Assembly: GCA_009741485.1 (NCBI GenBank)
Contig: CM019236.1
Location: 63,434,038 to 63,498,037, forward strand
Direction of reading: 5' to 3'
Length of the DNA: 64,000 nt
From: Malurus cyaneus samueli
Taxonomy: Eukaryota > Chordata > Aves > Passeriformes > Maluridae
This document shows positions 1-13,715 of this stretch, in pieces (position 1 is the first letter of the stretch; every line of letters starts with the position of its first letter). The translations under genes were made by a program, and so were the position numbers. The notes beneath the pieces were generated by a model that searched no databases, was not told the DNA's origin, and saw only the letters and a program-made list of their open reading frames with translations.

Positions 1-3000
1 TGTATTTTAATATGCTATCATCAGTTTCTGTCATTGTCTCCAATTCAGACAGTCAAGAACCGATGACACAAACATTCCACTGAAACTGGATAGCTGGTAA
101 ACAAGTGCAAATCTCAGCAATCCATGTCACATCAGCTAAAGTTATGCTAAATACAGATTACAGCCAAGGGATACTTGGGCTGCTGAAGAGCAGAGGCTCA
201 TGGTAAATACATACAATACATTTATAAGTTTATTTTAGCTTACACTCCTTTTCTAATGTATATCCTACTTCCTGTATTCTTCCCTCACCATTCTGCTGGC
301 CTGCACAAATTGTCATAGAACAGAGTTTTCAATACTATGTCAGTATTGAATAAAAATATTCCTGAGAGTCATACAACTGGCTGTTATTTCCAGCCCAGTT
401 CATGTAAGTTTTTGTATTTCATTGCTTTCAACACCCCCAAGACAAAATGAAGCAGCGACATCGAGGCATGTTCTACATTTTAAAATTTTCTATATTTTGA
501 AACTTCAGTACCAGAAAAATATTAATGAGACAAGTATCTCTTTTGAATATTCATCTAGGTGTAGAAAAATTTGCAAATTTGGGTCCCTGACCCAGCCATT
601 TGAGCCAGAATGCCTCCCACAATTGTGCTACGTATGCACATTTGTTTGTTATATTACCCGTTTTGCCCTGCAACACTAAAGCAATCCTGGGTATTCCCAT
701 CTAAGGAACATACGTGGTTTGTCATCTACAACAGGCAATATTCTAACTTGAAATGACAAAAGTTAAAGCTCTATTGTCTAACAACTTAATATTAATAGAT
801 AGTATTTACAAAAACAATAAGAAAAAAAAGTACCAAGGTTTTACAATAGATGTTAATATACATCTGGTTCTGCACAGCCAAAAGTTACTCCATTTTGGAA
901 AGTAGGATATTCAAAAAAGGAAAGAGTAAATTAAATCTGCAAAATCCTCATGGCTTTCCAAATTCTGTATTATTTTCAGGTACCAGACAGGCTGATAGAG
1001 AGCTGTACTGGACTTGGGGTGGTATTTTATTGATGTATAGAGGAGGAAACTTTAAAATCAGAGTCTGACAACCTTTCTCCTAAAATCAGTGGCTCACTGG
1101 AAACCAAATTCCAAGTGTTGTCTTGCTCATCTTAATATAAATTAATAAGTATATAAGAATGCTCATTAGATGGCAATTACTACTTGCATCAAAAATGAGT
1201 ACTTCATAAGGTCTAAAAATTTATTTTTCATTGAATGTATAACAGAAGTATTTGCCAGAAAGAATGTTTCTTGCTAAAAAATATTCCTTTGACAAAGCCT
1301 AGATCAGTTTTATAGTGTGATTTCCATTGGTATTCATAAAGGAGATAGCAGAATTAAACTTACTGTAAAGCCCACAGAAAAGCAGAATAAATAGAATTGA
1401 GTTTATGAGACAACTAAAGAGAATTGTAGGGTTTGACCGTTTATTTACTCCTACAGCCCTCAAAGTTAAGAGTGTCTACATGTGAATCACTGGAAATTCC
1501 AGCAGGCATCTTGAGAGGAAATTAAATTCCACATATCTATTTCAAGACCAGTTCAGACAGCTTGTCAGTCTTCAGCTAGAGAATCCTGAAATCACAAAGG
1601 ATTGTTTGAAATAGGTGAACACATATAATTCATACTTACTACTGACTGATGTGAATATCAAACTGAAGGAATCCTCTGGAAAGTGACCTGAAGCTTCTCA
1701 CAAAAAAAACCCCAAATCACACAGTGGAGGCTCTTTAGGGTAAGGAAAACCTGACATATCCTCCCCAAATAATTTACTTAATAATCCAGCTCCACAGTGC
1801 ATCCTCCAGCAGAGCTGTTAGTGTCAGCACATGTGTTTTACACTGCTTGAATAGAGAGCAGTGGAGGCTGCCTCTTCTTGAAAGATTGGGGTCTGTAAGA
1901 ACAATGCTAAACTTAGGAGAAGCCAAGGAAACCTTAATGCTAAAGAGCAATGGTGTCAGCTTCTCAATTCTTTGAGGGGCTGCATGTTCCCATTCCACAG
2001 TTTGCAACAGATTACATCAGATTCACTTTTGAAAGACTATAACTAGCCATCTCAACATACCATTTTTCCAGCACAGGAAATGGCAGAGCTATTTGCAGAA
2101 CATTGAATGGATGTGCCAAATGCTCCCAACATTCTTTGAACCAGAATTCTTTCATTATAATGCAAGTAATGCAATTGGCTATGATCAAAATGCACAGGGC
2201 CTTTCTGGCTTTATTATGGTCAACTGTAGGCTTTAGCTATATTTTTCCATCTAGACGACCAGATACAGCAATATAAAAGTGATTTGGAAGCCGGATTGTT
2301 CTGTTTCTGTTGGAAGTGAACAGAAGGTTAATGGCAATGTTTTTACACTGGATATCCTCTCCCTGAATCCAGCATCTCGTGGTGATCGCTGCAAGCACTG
2401 TTTATTATTCTTCAACTCTCAAACAATTTCCAGGATGATTTATACCTAAATTAAGTGAAAATTTTTTACAAAAGCCGTTTAATCTGTAAAACTTTCTTAT
2501 GAAAGTTTTGGCAACTGATAATAAAAATTCCCATTATTTGCTACTGAAGGGACTGCAATGATGTTATATGTACTGAATGCTACTATGGGGAAGACTATTG
2601 GGAGACCTTTGCCAGTGAAATGTTACACTACTTGATAAAAGGCAGAGGATTCTGGAATAAAAAAACCTCTTAAGACAATGAGGAAGAAATGGTGGTCCTT
2701 TCTCTCCTAAACTCACAATTGTGTTTAGACCCTTGGAGTAGACAGCACGGGAATAATTGGAGATGTGTTTTTTTCAGATGCAATGATGCACTAGAAAAGC
2801 GCTTGTGCAGATGAACTGAACTATTTAAATTGTGAACCATGGAAAAACTTATTTGGAATAGCAAATCTCTCTTTGTTGTCTTAAGTATCAACACTAGGAA
2901 ACTGAATTTAGAGCTTCAGGAATGCAAAGGACACTTTATTTTGGCCCCCTGGCTTCAGACACAAACCTCATCACATCCAAAATTATGTTCAGATCTCAAA

Positions 3001-6000
3001 ACTCACATATCCTCTTCTGAACTGTATTAGTTTTTTTACAAAAGCAGAGATGTATAGTCTGACAAGCTTGGTTATGTGTAGGCCTATGCTTAGAGAAATC
3101 CTGCATTCATAACTTTCCCTCAATGGCATTTGAGGGCAGACTTACAACCACGTGTGCTTTCTTATCTTGTTTGTTGTTAGTCTTCCATTAGCCTTATCTT
3201 ATCTTTCTTCATGTAAGGAACTTGGAGCAAGCTGAGCATCAGGCTTGGAGAAAGACAGCAAGCCCTTCCAAGCACAAAACAGGGACAGTGTCATGGCAAC
3301 AGGAATCAGATGTGAATGCTCCTGCTGCCTCTAATCTAGTGCACAGGTAAAGATAATATAAGTTAAAACTAGAGGTGCAATATTCTTTTATTCCACCTCG
3401 AAATAGTAGATTAATTCATACAAATTTCAAGGAAAAAATATTTAAACTGACTTATGCAGTTATGAATCTGAAGATCTTACAATTTTCAACAAAGTGAAAT
3501 AATGCAGGGGTATTATGTAAAAATCAAATATTTTACTTTTTTCCAAATAAAACACCATGAGCAGTTGTTTCACAATAGTTCACGTTGAGAAAATATTCTA
3601 TTTTCCAGACAGTCTATCCTAAATAAAATTCTTTCCTTAAATTCAAATTTGCAAACCAACAACATATTCCGTTGCACTTAATGATACATAAACCCATAGA
3701 CTGAAAAAAGATCACTAAATCACGCAGGTACATTATTTTAAACTGTTTTTTTTTCTTTGTTACTTTAAAAGAAGGCTACATAAATTTGAAAAGGCATTCA
3801 GAAGAGCACAGATCCAGTAGTCCTATACTATAATCAATATTTGGAGAGCAAGTGAACCTTGTGCTTGCTTCTACACCTGTGCAACACCTGGGAAAACATG
3901 GTGTGCAAACAAATTCATTGGAAGTCTTGCATACAGATCATCTTCTGGCACTGGTCTTATAGCTTTCACTGACACTAAATTGTTATGTCACGACTTCCAA
4001 AATTATTTCTTTTTGACTTTTGTCTTTATACCCTGGTATATATATATTTTTTTAATACTTTTAAGAATTTTTTTAGCCATCCTTTTGGCTCCAATACTGC
4101 TGTGTCCAATCAGTTTGACCTTTTGATGTGAGATCATGTTCCAGTGATCAATCTGAGCCCTAAATGATTCATTTCCATGAAAGCATCTTAGGAAGGCTAC
4201 GCAAGAAATATTTCAGTGCACCTAAAAGCAAAACTCTCTGTGTCATTCTGAAGACTTTTGTGTTTTCCTTGAATGCAGGAAAACAAAAGAAAAAGCCTCC
4301 TATGGCTGCAGTTTATCTTTCCACACTGGTCTGCATCGTTGCTGCCATAGAGTGTCCTCCTGCATGAGATTACTGAATGTTTTTAATACTTCTGCTTTTT
4401 GACAAACTCTGCCACAAACACGTGAAAACACATCTTCTGCCTTATGCGCTGCTTCCTTATGTCAGGGAAACATGTTCAAGGTCCCAGTTCTAATTTCCAA
4501 ATTCCAATGGCTTCAAAATCTAAATAATTATCTATCTAAATAATATCTATCTAATAATAAATTATCTAAATAAATTACTTCCACGTGAATATGAGTGTAT
4601 TAAGAAACTTGTAATGTCAATCAAGATGAAACTTTCAAAAACCTGATGGAAAGTAGACGGAGCTCCTTCTGGTTTTAACTACCAGTCTAAGCCATCATTT
4701 AAAGACACACTGAGGAAAATTGTGGGTTTTTTCAAGTTTCCTTTTTCTTTCTTTGCTGTTTGAATTCAAAGATACAAATTTCTGCCTTTCACTAACATTG
4801 CCCTTATGTTAGAAAAATCCTTAGTCAGACTCAAATCGAAGATATTTAGACAAACCCTTGAGATCTATGTTTAATTTAGACACTGTTGTGCTGCCTTGGT
4901 GAGAAAAGTTTTTTTATCTCCCATTTTCAGATAAGAGCTTGTACCAGTTGCTGTTCTCAGAGTGGAACAAATCAAATACCCTCTTTTTGTAAAGGGCTTC
5001 TCCATGTGGCTTGCCAAAAGCCAGAGTCACATTTTCTCTTCTCAAACTGCCGCCATTATCAAGTTACGTTGGCAGGACCTGCATGCAGTTACAAGGACAG
5101 AAATCCACTTGAGCTTTCCAAGATCTCCAAACAAGGGTTTTGTAGGGTTGTCTGCTGTCCCCAGCTACAGGAAATATTGCTGTTCGTCAACCACAGCAAT
5201 ACTGGCTATTTTTAGGCAAGCAGATGCTGCAAACGGATCTCATCTTTATGTGAATAGCTTACAGAAGCCATAGTGCCAACCCCCACTGTCCTCTCCATGT
5301 TGGTAGAAGACTGAATGTTTCTTAAAATAGCACAAATTTTTAGATTCCAAACATCCACCTTGCCAAGGAACTGCAGGTTCACATTTCTCCCTTGGCCTCT
5401 AACATGTGCAAAAACATGCATTCATAATAAATTTTTCTTTATTCTTGCCAAGTTTCAGTTCTCTTACACAATTCCAAGCCACAGGTATGTTGACACCAAT
5501 GTATTTTGCTGTCCTCTCAGTGACCTAGGCTTGGCTAGATACTGTCTCAATCCCTGTATGTGCACATTTCCAACTGCCAAATTTCCCTTTCCCCAGTTTA
5601 ATTCTGCCTTATCTTGATCGAAGTTTTCAGAACTGTAGAATGTCCAGCAATTTAAAATAATGAAATAATTTTAAGAGTTTTCTCTGACTGTGATGAGCAG
5701 TGGAGCCATCCTCTGATCATGATCTGTTGTTTCCCTCCCCTGTCAAATACTATGCTTTTTTAATTCAATCATTCTCTGTGTGATAAGGAACAATTAATCA
5801 TGGATTTGAAAGGGAACTCTGTTTCTAGAATAGATCCTTGACTATTGATTTTCCATTTCCATAAATCCACTTAATTACCTCTTTACCTTAAAAAATATCT
5901 GTTATCTTTGAGCGTAAGATATCCAATACCCCTTTCCTATAGGTAGAAATTAAAATATTTATATTTTTTCTAATCATTGGAGCTTATACATACATTTTCC

Positions 6001-9000
6001 AGAGCAAAGCAAATCTTTTTCACAGGAAACATGTTGCTATTTTCCAGAGCAATTCAACAAAGACTGAAGTCAAAATTAATCCAGTAGAATTTCAGATTTG
6101 CTGGTTAGCATGTGTTTGCTTGTCTATAAGACTGAACCAAAGATCTCTGCAGTAACTGCAGACTTTTTCCCACAGAAACAGCAGAGAAAATTGCTGTATG
6201 CTTGATTCTCTCAGTGAATTCTTAAAATAGATCCTGTGTTCCTGAGTTGATGTCCAGTATGAAAGACAAAATGGATACATGACTACATGAACAGCCACTG
6301 TAATTTTTCCAACGCTGGAGACTAGGATATACTTTGGTGCTTCTTTTCTAATCCATAAAGTTCTTCTTGGAAAACTGGCAAATCAATAAGCAGACGATGT
6401 GTAATAGGAGCAAAGTCCAACAAAACCTTTTTCATCTATGGCTGTTTGGGAAATTTTCATTATGGCTGTCTGCTTTCTCACTTCTCTTTCTGTCCATGGA
6501 AATGTCTCTTTGTTGATTGCTTGGCTATAATAAATTAATTCTTAAAAATTTATTCACATTTCTTCACGTTTGATCGTACTGACAACCTTGTGTTTTCACT
6601 GGTCAGTTGAAATTTTACTGATACTTATTCAGACAGCAGTGTGTACCAAGACAACATCTTTCAGCAAACAAGCATGAGCCTTCAAAAAAGGTTTGAAGCA
6701 TTATTTAAGGTAAGAAACCTCTTTGTACCATCACAGCTCTGTCATTACCACAAAAATGTTTTCCCTCTGCTCTTTGGATTAGTTTCCATTTACCAGTACC
6801 TAGTTTTAAAGCCAAGTGTAGAATATAAAATTAAACCAAACACTGGTGCCATGTTACTGTGCATCAATGCCAATTGTTAAAAATCCTTTTAATCTCAGTT
6901 TTCAACTTGATCCATAAGCAACACAGAATTAAATTAGTGATTGCTCTCACTTTTTGAGGAACCATAAACTCACACCCTGACCACCCACAGTTCCACACCT
7001 TCCATCACAACACAGCCAGCATCTTTTCAACCCTGTTCCTTGGTGACCTGCATATCCAAAATAGACCCTGTCATCACAGTCACAAGGCGTTGAGCACAAA
7101 ATGCCTTAGTTAGTGCCATTGTGAAAACACTGTGACTAGAAAGCCCAATAAAACTCATATTTTGATAACAGTTTGAAATATAAAACTGAACAGAAATTCA
7201 AGACATTACATTGCTAAATCTTAAAAACCATGACAGAGATGACACTGCATTTCTCAGTCTGGATGTGTGTTGGAGGTGGCGAAGTGGGGGCTTGCTGGGT
7301 GATTTTAATTGAAACACAAGAAAATGGCAAGGATTGCTGTAAGGTTCCATATGGATTTTGACAAAGCTCAGTGGAATGAGATCTCAGTGCTGCTTCTTTT
7401 CATTGGCTAATGGTATTTCCTTAGCTGGTGCTTGTCTCAGGCTTACACCTCTACCACACTCTTGCTAGGTCAATGAAACACATTTTTTTCCCCTTGGAAT
7501 TGGAAGAATGCTTTTGAATCCTGTCTTGGAAGAGCTGTTTTGTTCTTCCCCAATTAAATGTATAACATCATCGAGGAATGCTTTCCAGCAGCAAGGGCAG
7601 AACGCTTTTCCCTCTTGAGTAGCACTTACTTGATTCACTGTTTCATATTTTTTATATATTAAAACCTACACCTCCTACCATCTGGGTAAGAGTTATCAAA
7701 AACATTGAGAAAATGAACAGACATCCATTTCTGATCCACATCTGCAGGAGCTTTAATGGCTAAAATCTTCCAAAGTGTAGGTTTCACATTTCAGCTATGC
7801 CTCACATGTTCTCTCTGGGAAGCTACTAATAGTTGCAAATCATGATGTTTGCATAGACTGTATCTATAAAAATGAATTTCCAAAAACTCAGATTGTAAGG
7901 TACCTTTCCTATTAGCAATTACACATTTGTTAGCTACATTAAAACCCAATGCAATGTAATTATTATCTTGGCTTATCTTCCAATGACCCAATATTTGATG
8001 AATGAAAATTCACAACTCATTTTGTGTACTTGAATACCAGCTAGGCTAATAGGTTGTGGATCTTTGTGTCAAAACCATTTAAGGAAGTTTGTGTCACAGT
8101 TACATTTGAGCTTTCACAGATGCTTTCCCATGTCTACTAGCCAAGTCAGTAGATTTCACTGACTGAGAGACAAGAAAAGCACTGAGACTGATATGGTCAC
8201 ACTGTCAAAATGGATAAATCCCTTCTGGCATGCAAACCTTAATTCTTTATCTGTGTGAAGGACTTTTACTAGCATGCTCCATCAAGAATGTTTGCAACAG
8301 CTGTATTCAATATTTGACACCATCACTGTCAATCTGAATTGCTTCCTTAAACTCATTTTATTTATTTTAGCTTATAAAATAAATACTGCTTTTTCAAAAC
8401 ATAAGAAAACACAGATAATGCTTCTTTTCACTGTCACAGGTACTAAAGTCTTTCGTAAAAAAAGGTCATCTTGTGTTTGCAAAGCTGTGTGTCTCTACAC
8501 TGCTGCAAGTGGTTCAGACAGCAAGGCTTACTTAATTCTATTTGGTCTTCATTAGGCATTTTAAACTGCAAGACAGGCAATCATTAATTCTGAACATATG
8601 CAGGACTTCTGGAAAGTAAGTTGCAGGTGAACTTGTGGATGACCAAAAGATCCTGAAATGAAGAGCGTGCCGTATCATGAAACTGAGCAAGAGGAAAAGG
8701 GAGAACAGCACCAAAATGTTCAAGTGAATTTTCGGTGAAATAAAGATGTGCATTTCCTAGGAACAGGCCAGTGATGTGAGGCAGCTGTGGCAAGCTGTAG
8801 GGCATGTGCACCATTTGCATGATCATTGATGTAGACTAAAACCACATAATTCTTAAAGAACCTGTCACACCTTGTGCTCTGCCTGACACTGCATACAGCC
8901 CAGCTCCAGGAGCTCTGCGATGTGTGCCAGACAGAGCTGGAGCCTACAACTGCCCACACGTTTACCTGGTGTGCCAAGAATGGAGAAGGGACAAAAAAAG

Positions 9001-12000
9001 TTAAGATAAAAATAAAAATAGAACATCTGTCTTGGGAGAGCATGAGACTTTGGAGGTCATGATTTGTGAGGAACGAAGGCAGATGCTTTCCTGTATGGTG
9101 GATGTGTCTGGTGCACAGGGAGTGGTGATAGGGGAGGTAAAACTGGGAAGAAAATCTCCAGTTCACTGATGCACATAACATGAATGATTTTTGTAGACTG
9201 TCAGTCAAAGAAATGAGCACTGCATATCAGGAAGAATGTGTTACATTAAAAACCTGAAGTTCTGAAATGCGTAATCAAAAATGTCTTCACCTTTAAAGTC
9301 CAAATAGCACAAGTTTATATACATGATGGATATTTTAAAAATTTAATCATTTTCTTACTACTCTTTCTGCTATTAAATAATTCCCTAAAGAAAGGGGAGT
9401 AATGGAAATAATGTATTACTGACGGTCCACAGAAATCCTGGCATACAAAGACTAGGTGATGCAATATGAACTTTAAATATTGATTAGTTTATAAGATGTA
9501 TATTGAAAGACTACCACACTATTATAATTTACAGAGAAATTAGAGACAGAGAAACCTTGTATCAGTAACAGCACTGTCTGAAAATCCCAACAGTTCTCCA
9601 TTGACCTGAGCTTATTCTAGACAATATATTAATTTAGTATGTTTCTCTGTTAGAAGACAAGATTAATACCTTTGGTTGATTTTTGAAATTCCTTCCATTA
9701 TGACAGAGTAGTCATCCAAAAATAAAAAGGGACAATAACTGAATCCGTGTTTTATATTTTATCACATAAATATACAACTCGTGATCAAAATACCCACTAA
9801 ATCAGAGCAATAATGTCACTCAGTAAAGATGGATAGGAACTCCAGCACATTTCTTTAAAACACAGCCATTCTTTAAATGGACAGGCATACATCAACCATA
9901 GTTTGTAGAATTTCATATAGTAAAAGTATACTTTACTGGTTACTGGAATTAGTGGAATATGTACTATCCACATTGCCATGCTGATATAAATCGATTTCAA
10001 AATAGGTTGACCTTAAAATGGTGAAGGGATGCTTTAAATTTAACCCATGTCCCTTGTTGCCTGTTAAATGTTACATTTTCATCTTTTAATTCTGAAACAT
10101 CAGCTTTAAAATTATGGGATTTCTCTGTGTATGTCACTTTTAATTACATTTAAGACTATCCAGAAAAACATCAAATAGCCTCAGGCACTAACTGAAATTT
10201 ATTATCTTTGCAAGTCATTATGCTCAAGCTCCATCACCACTTTGGGAAGCAAACCTGTAAAACACTGATGCCTATTCAACTTGCCCCATGCAATTACAGA
10301 ACATTACATTAGCTTTATATAACTCCTTTTAAAGTGTTCAGTCTAATTACCTTTAATTTTTATTTTGATTTGCTATATTCTAATGGTGTGTTTGTTAATT
10401 TACAAGAACAGCTTCCATTTGATTGCTCCCAAATGCTTCACAGATAAACATTAATTCAAGGAAAAGAAATGTAGAATTTTATACCTTCTACTTTTTCTAC
10501 GAAGGCAGTGAAAGACTTCCTTTGCAAAAGAGCTGCCCATCTCCTTCCCACACCGTGCAATCTCACATATTTACATCTCTGAAGTTAGCATCTATCCTCT
10601 TCTGTTTGGCAGCTGTGAAATAGATTGCACCTTTCATCAGGAGGTCATCTCAGATAACTGTCATTCCCAACAGATACTGACATATGAGCCTTTCCAAAGA
10701 AGTAACATTTGTTGTTTCTTTCTATTTAAAAGAGAAAAAAAATTACATTTGCTACAGCCAAGGCATTAATGACACTGACCACATCTCACAATAACATTGC
10801 CTTTTATTAGAGATCTTATTTTACATATCCCCGTAAGATACAAAACCTTCCAAGAGAAAATATCAAAAATCTTCCGCTGAAATCAGTTTGTTTCAGAAAA
10901 GATGAGCAAGTAAACCAGAGAAAATTAAGATAAAGAAATGTAAAAAACCCAAAACCATAAAATCAGAAGAGGTACAACTCTGGTATGGAAAGCAATTACA
11001 AGGTTTTAAACCATTTCTAGTACAGCACTGGCCTTAAAATCATACTGCAAGGTAAAGATTTTGTTTCTCTTAATCAATAGCTACAAACCCAACAGCTATA
11101 AAACAAGAAAAAAAAAAAACCCAAAATAATACAATTGAATTAGATGGCCAATTCTTAAAGCATAAGAATTCATTAAGACCTGTGGGAAAAAAAAAAAAAA
11201 AAAACCCAAACAAAACAAAAATCCAACAAAACCCCAAACCAGTGAAATCATTGACAGCCACATTCTGAACCAATTCAAGCAAAATTTTTTTTGAGACCTT
11301 GACTAGAGTTTTGACATAGTTAAGGATTTCAGGAAAGGAACTTGAGTTGAAAGCTGTCATTACATAACAAAATTACAAAATAAAGGAACAGGGATTAAAT
11401 CTGCTGGTTAAGGAAGATTCAGGCAACACTATTGTACAGCTGATAATAAAAGTAAACAATCAATGTTATATGAAGAATCTTTCAAAGCAATTCCAAGAGG
11501 CAAAATACTTTAAAATTTTATTGCATCTAAATTTTCCTTTTCTGCCTAACAAAACTGAAATAGTATTTTGAATGCTTTTTGCACAGAACACATAAAAGTC
11601 TCTTGAACATTTTCATTCTGAAGAAGCAACAAAATAAATGTTATGATAAATTTCTGCTGGCAAGCCTACCAAACTTTGAATTCCAACACAAACCAGAATT
11701 TCCAAATGCTCTAGAAGTTACAGTACATGTTTATTGCATGAGAACATCCATTTATTGGATCCATCTGATTCTTCCATTTATGGTTAGTGGTTCCTACATT
11801 CTTGATGTAACTTGCACCAGATCCTACTAAGTATTCCCATTATTACAAAACACACAGTAAATTGAATTAAGAAAGTCTACACAATCTCAGCAGAGATCCA
11901 ACCTGTGACAATGCATGAAATCTACGTATGATTTTTATTTTCTTTCAAGATAGCCTGTAGCTACATGAAGTAATTTGATAGACTTTGATATTTTATATAA

Positions 12001-13125
12001 TTGTGGAACAACAATGAAATTAAATACAGTAGGCAATATTAGAGCTAGCACATCTTTTTACCAATTATGATGACTTTTCATGCATTAGTATCGAGGATAA
12101 GCAACAAGGTATGGAAAAATCAAGCACAAGCAAGAGATAGAAGAATGAGCTACGAAAATAAATGAAGACTATAAAACAGGATCATAGCCAAACTGTAAAC
12201 GGCAGCTATACTTTTCACACTTGGATGGCTTAAGTACTAAATATGAATTAATATGGGAAAAAAGCAGTCTCCATTCTTCAGTAACATGAACATTGGAAAT
12301 GTGAGGTTGCAAGTTTGAAAAATGTTTAAAATATAGGCACATGATTCAGAATTAGCAGGTCATTACAGTCTGTGACATGCAAGCACATGTTTTGATGAGT
12401 TTGCAAACTATGTCTTGCTTACTACCAACTCTCTGCATCAAGTTGCAATTTTCTTGAAAGCAGCTGAATTTAGCTTCTACAGTAATTCTTTTTTCGTTGG
12501 TGTTTCATGTCATGACTTCATATTAATACATTCAAATAGTCAAAATATTCAGAATAAGATAGCACAAACTTGTGCAGGAGTACATAGATCAGTGTGGCCA
12601 GCATTGTCCAATAGGAGATACACAGCTTAAGTATTATATAAACTACCTTTTCCCCAAAAACATTAACATAGACACCAAAATTGTAACAAGACATATCAAA
12701 AAATAAGGCACATTTATTTTGATATGGTAATCTCGAAATAGAAAACTCATTTCAAAGAACACTGGTATCTAAATGAGTTTTATAAAAAACCTTGTATTCG
12801 TGATAATTATGGACATTTCTCATCATGGTAATGGAATAATTGCACATATCCCAGTGTGTCAAGTAACAAAATGGGAGTTCTATTAAACATTTCCATTGCA
12901 AAATTACTTTGTAGGTTCACGTTTTCCTATTTACATATCACGTGAATGGTAGAAATATTAAAATCTACCACCACTTATCACAAGTACTGCAGGCTTTCAC
13001 TTTCCCACAATTAATAATCCCCTTTGTGTTGAATAAATTGAAGTTAATTGTGGAATAAATTGAGATTACTGTCATTTATATAAATGATTGTAAATATTTG
13101 GACATTAGCTACTACACAGGAACAT
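1..13125. other. 3' flank of MAN2A1, no convincing gene
   Basis: This is AT-rich non-coding DNA. Many short open frames exist, none with recognisable homology or splice structure. Local features are an A/T-rich imperfect TAATTATCTAAA-type repeat at about 4510-4580, an A-run at about 11186-11204 beside A-rich sequence, and one longer open frame at 8720-9220 treated as a finding. An extended MAN2A1 3' UTR may occupy the part nearest the gene. Confidence 0.6.
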
Positions 13126-13141
13126 TTTATTCCATTTTATT
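13126..13141 (-). terminator. MAN2A1: candidate MAN2A1 polyadenylation signals (two AATAAA)
   Basis: Two AATAAA hexamers on the minus strand (13141-13136 and 13131-13126) lie about 425 nt past the stop. They are the first close pair seen in the 3' flank. Other AATAAA hexamers occur further on, near 12715 and 11525, so the true cleavage site is not settled by sequence. Confidence 0.3.
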
Positions 13142-13562
13142 TCCAAGCTGCATCAGGACGTTCTACACTGAGTTACTCATACATAAATACATCAAGAATC
13201 AAGAAAAGAAGGCTGTTTAAAATCCAATCCCCTATTGATGAAAATTAAAACACCAGAAACATCATTAATTAGCATTTAACCTGAGATTTAATCTGTTGAG
13301 AGGTTACCATCTTTAGCAATTTCTTCACTTGTTGTATTAACTGATGCTGCTATTTTATGAGGGGGGGAAAAAAAAACCTGAACAAAAAAAAAGGTTGCTT
13401 GTAACATGCTTTTCATTTTGCTGGTAAAAAAAAAAAAATAGAATGCATCCTTTTCTCACAGTATCCAGAAGCTGGAATTACATCAATGTGCTTCTTATTG
13501 CACATGAAACTCAGAGGAGATAAAATTGCAGATTTTTCTTCTCTGAGTATTAAAGCAGGACT

Positions 13563-13715
13563 TCATCTCAGCCGAATCCGGAACGTATTTATCTCCATAG
13601 AACCCATATTTATTCCACTTATATTTCTGGCATCTGGAGGTGAATGCATCAAAGATAAAGATGTGGGTGTAAGACTTTCCACTCTGAATTTGCTAAAGAG
13701 TTTATGCACCTTTAT
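13563..13715 (-). CDS. MAN2A1: MAN2A1 terminal coding exon with stop codon
   Basis: The exon is 153 nt, 50 codons plus TGA, with acceptor CCCCTCCAG. It begins [20 protein letters not shown] and ends [11 protein letters not shown]. The family normally ends at this position (FR-x-RL/QLR), so the protein's C-terminus looks intact. Confidence 0.95.
   Translation of the reverse strand: MKVHKLFSKFRVESLTPTSLSLMHSPPDARNISGINMGSMEINTFRIRLR

Noticed and set aside
4886..5273. Overlapping 109- and 103-codon open frames in the 3' flank
   Set aside because: No domain, splice context or codon signature was seen. Overlapping frames of this size occur by chance in such sequence.
8840..8870. YIND string in the 166-codon frame, resembling a reverse-transcriptase active site
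   Set aside because: The surrounding residues do not fit any reverse-transcriptase motif, and no other RT block is nearby.
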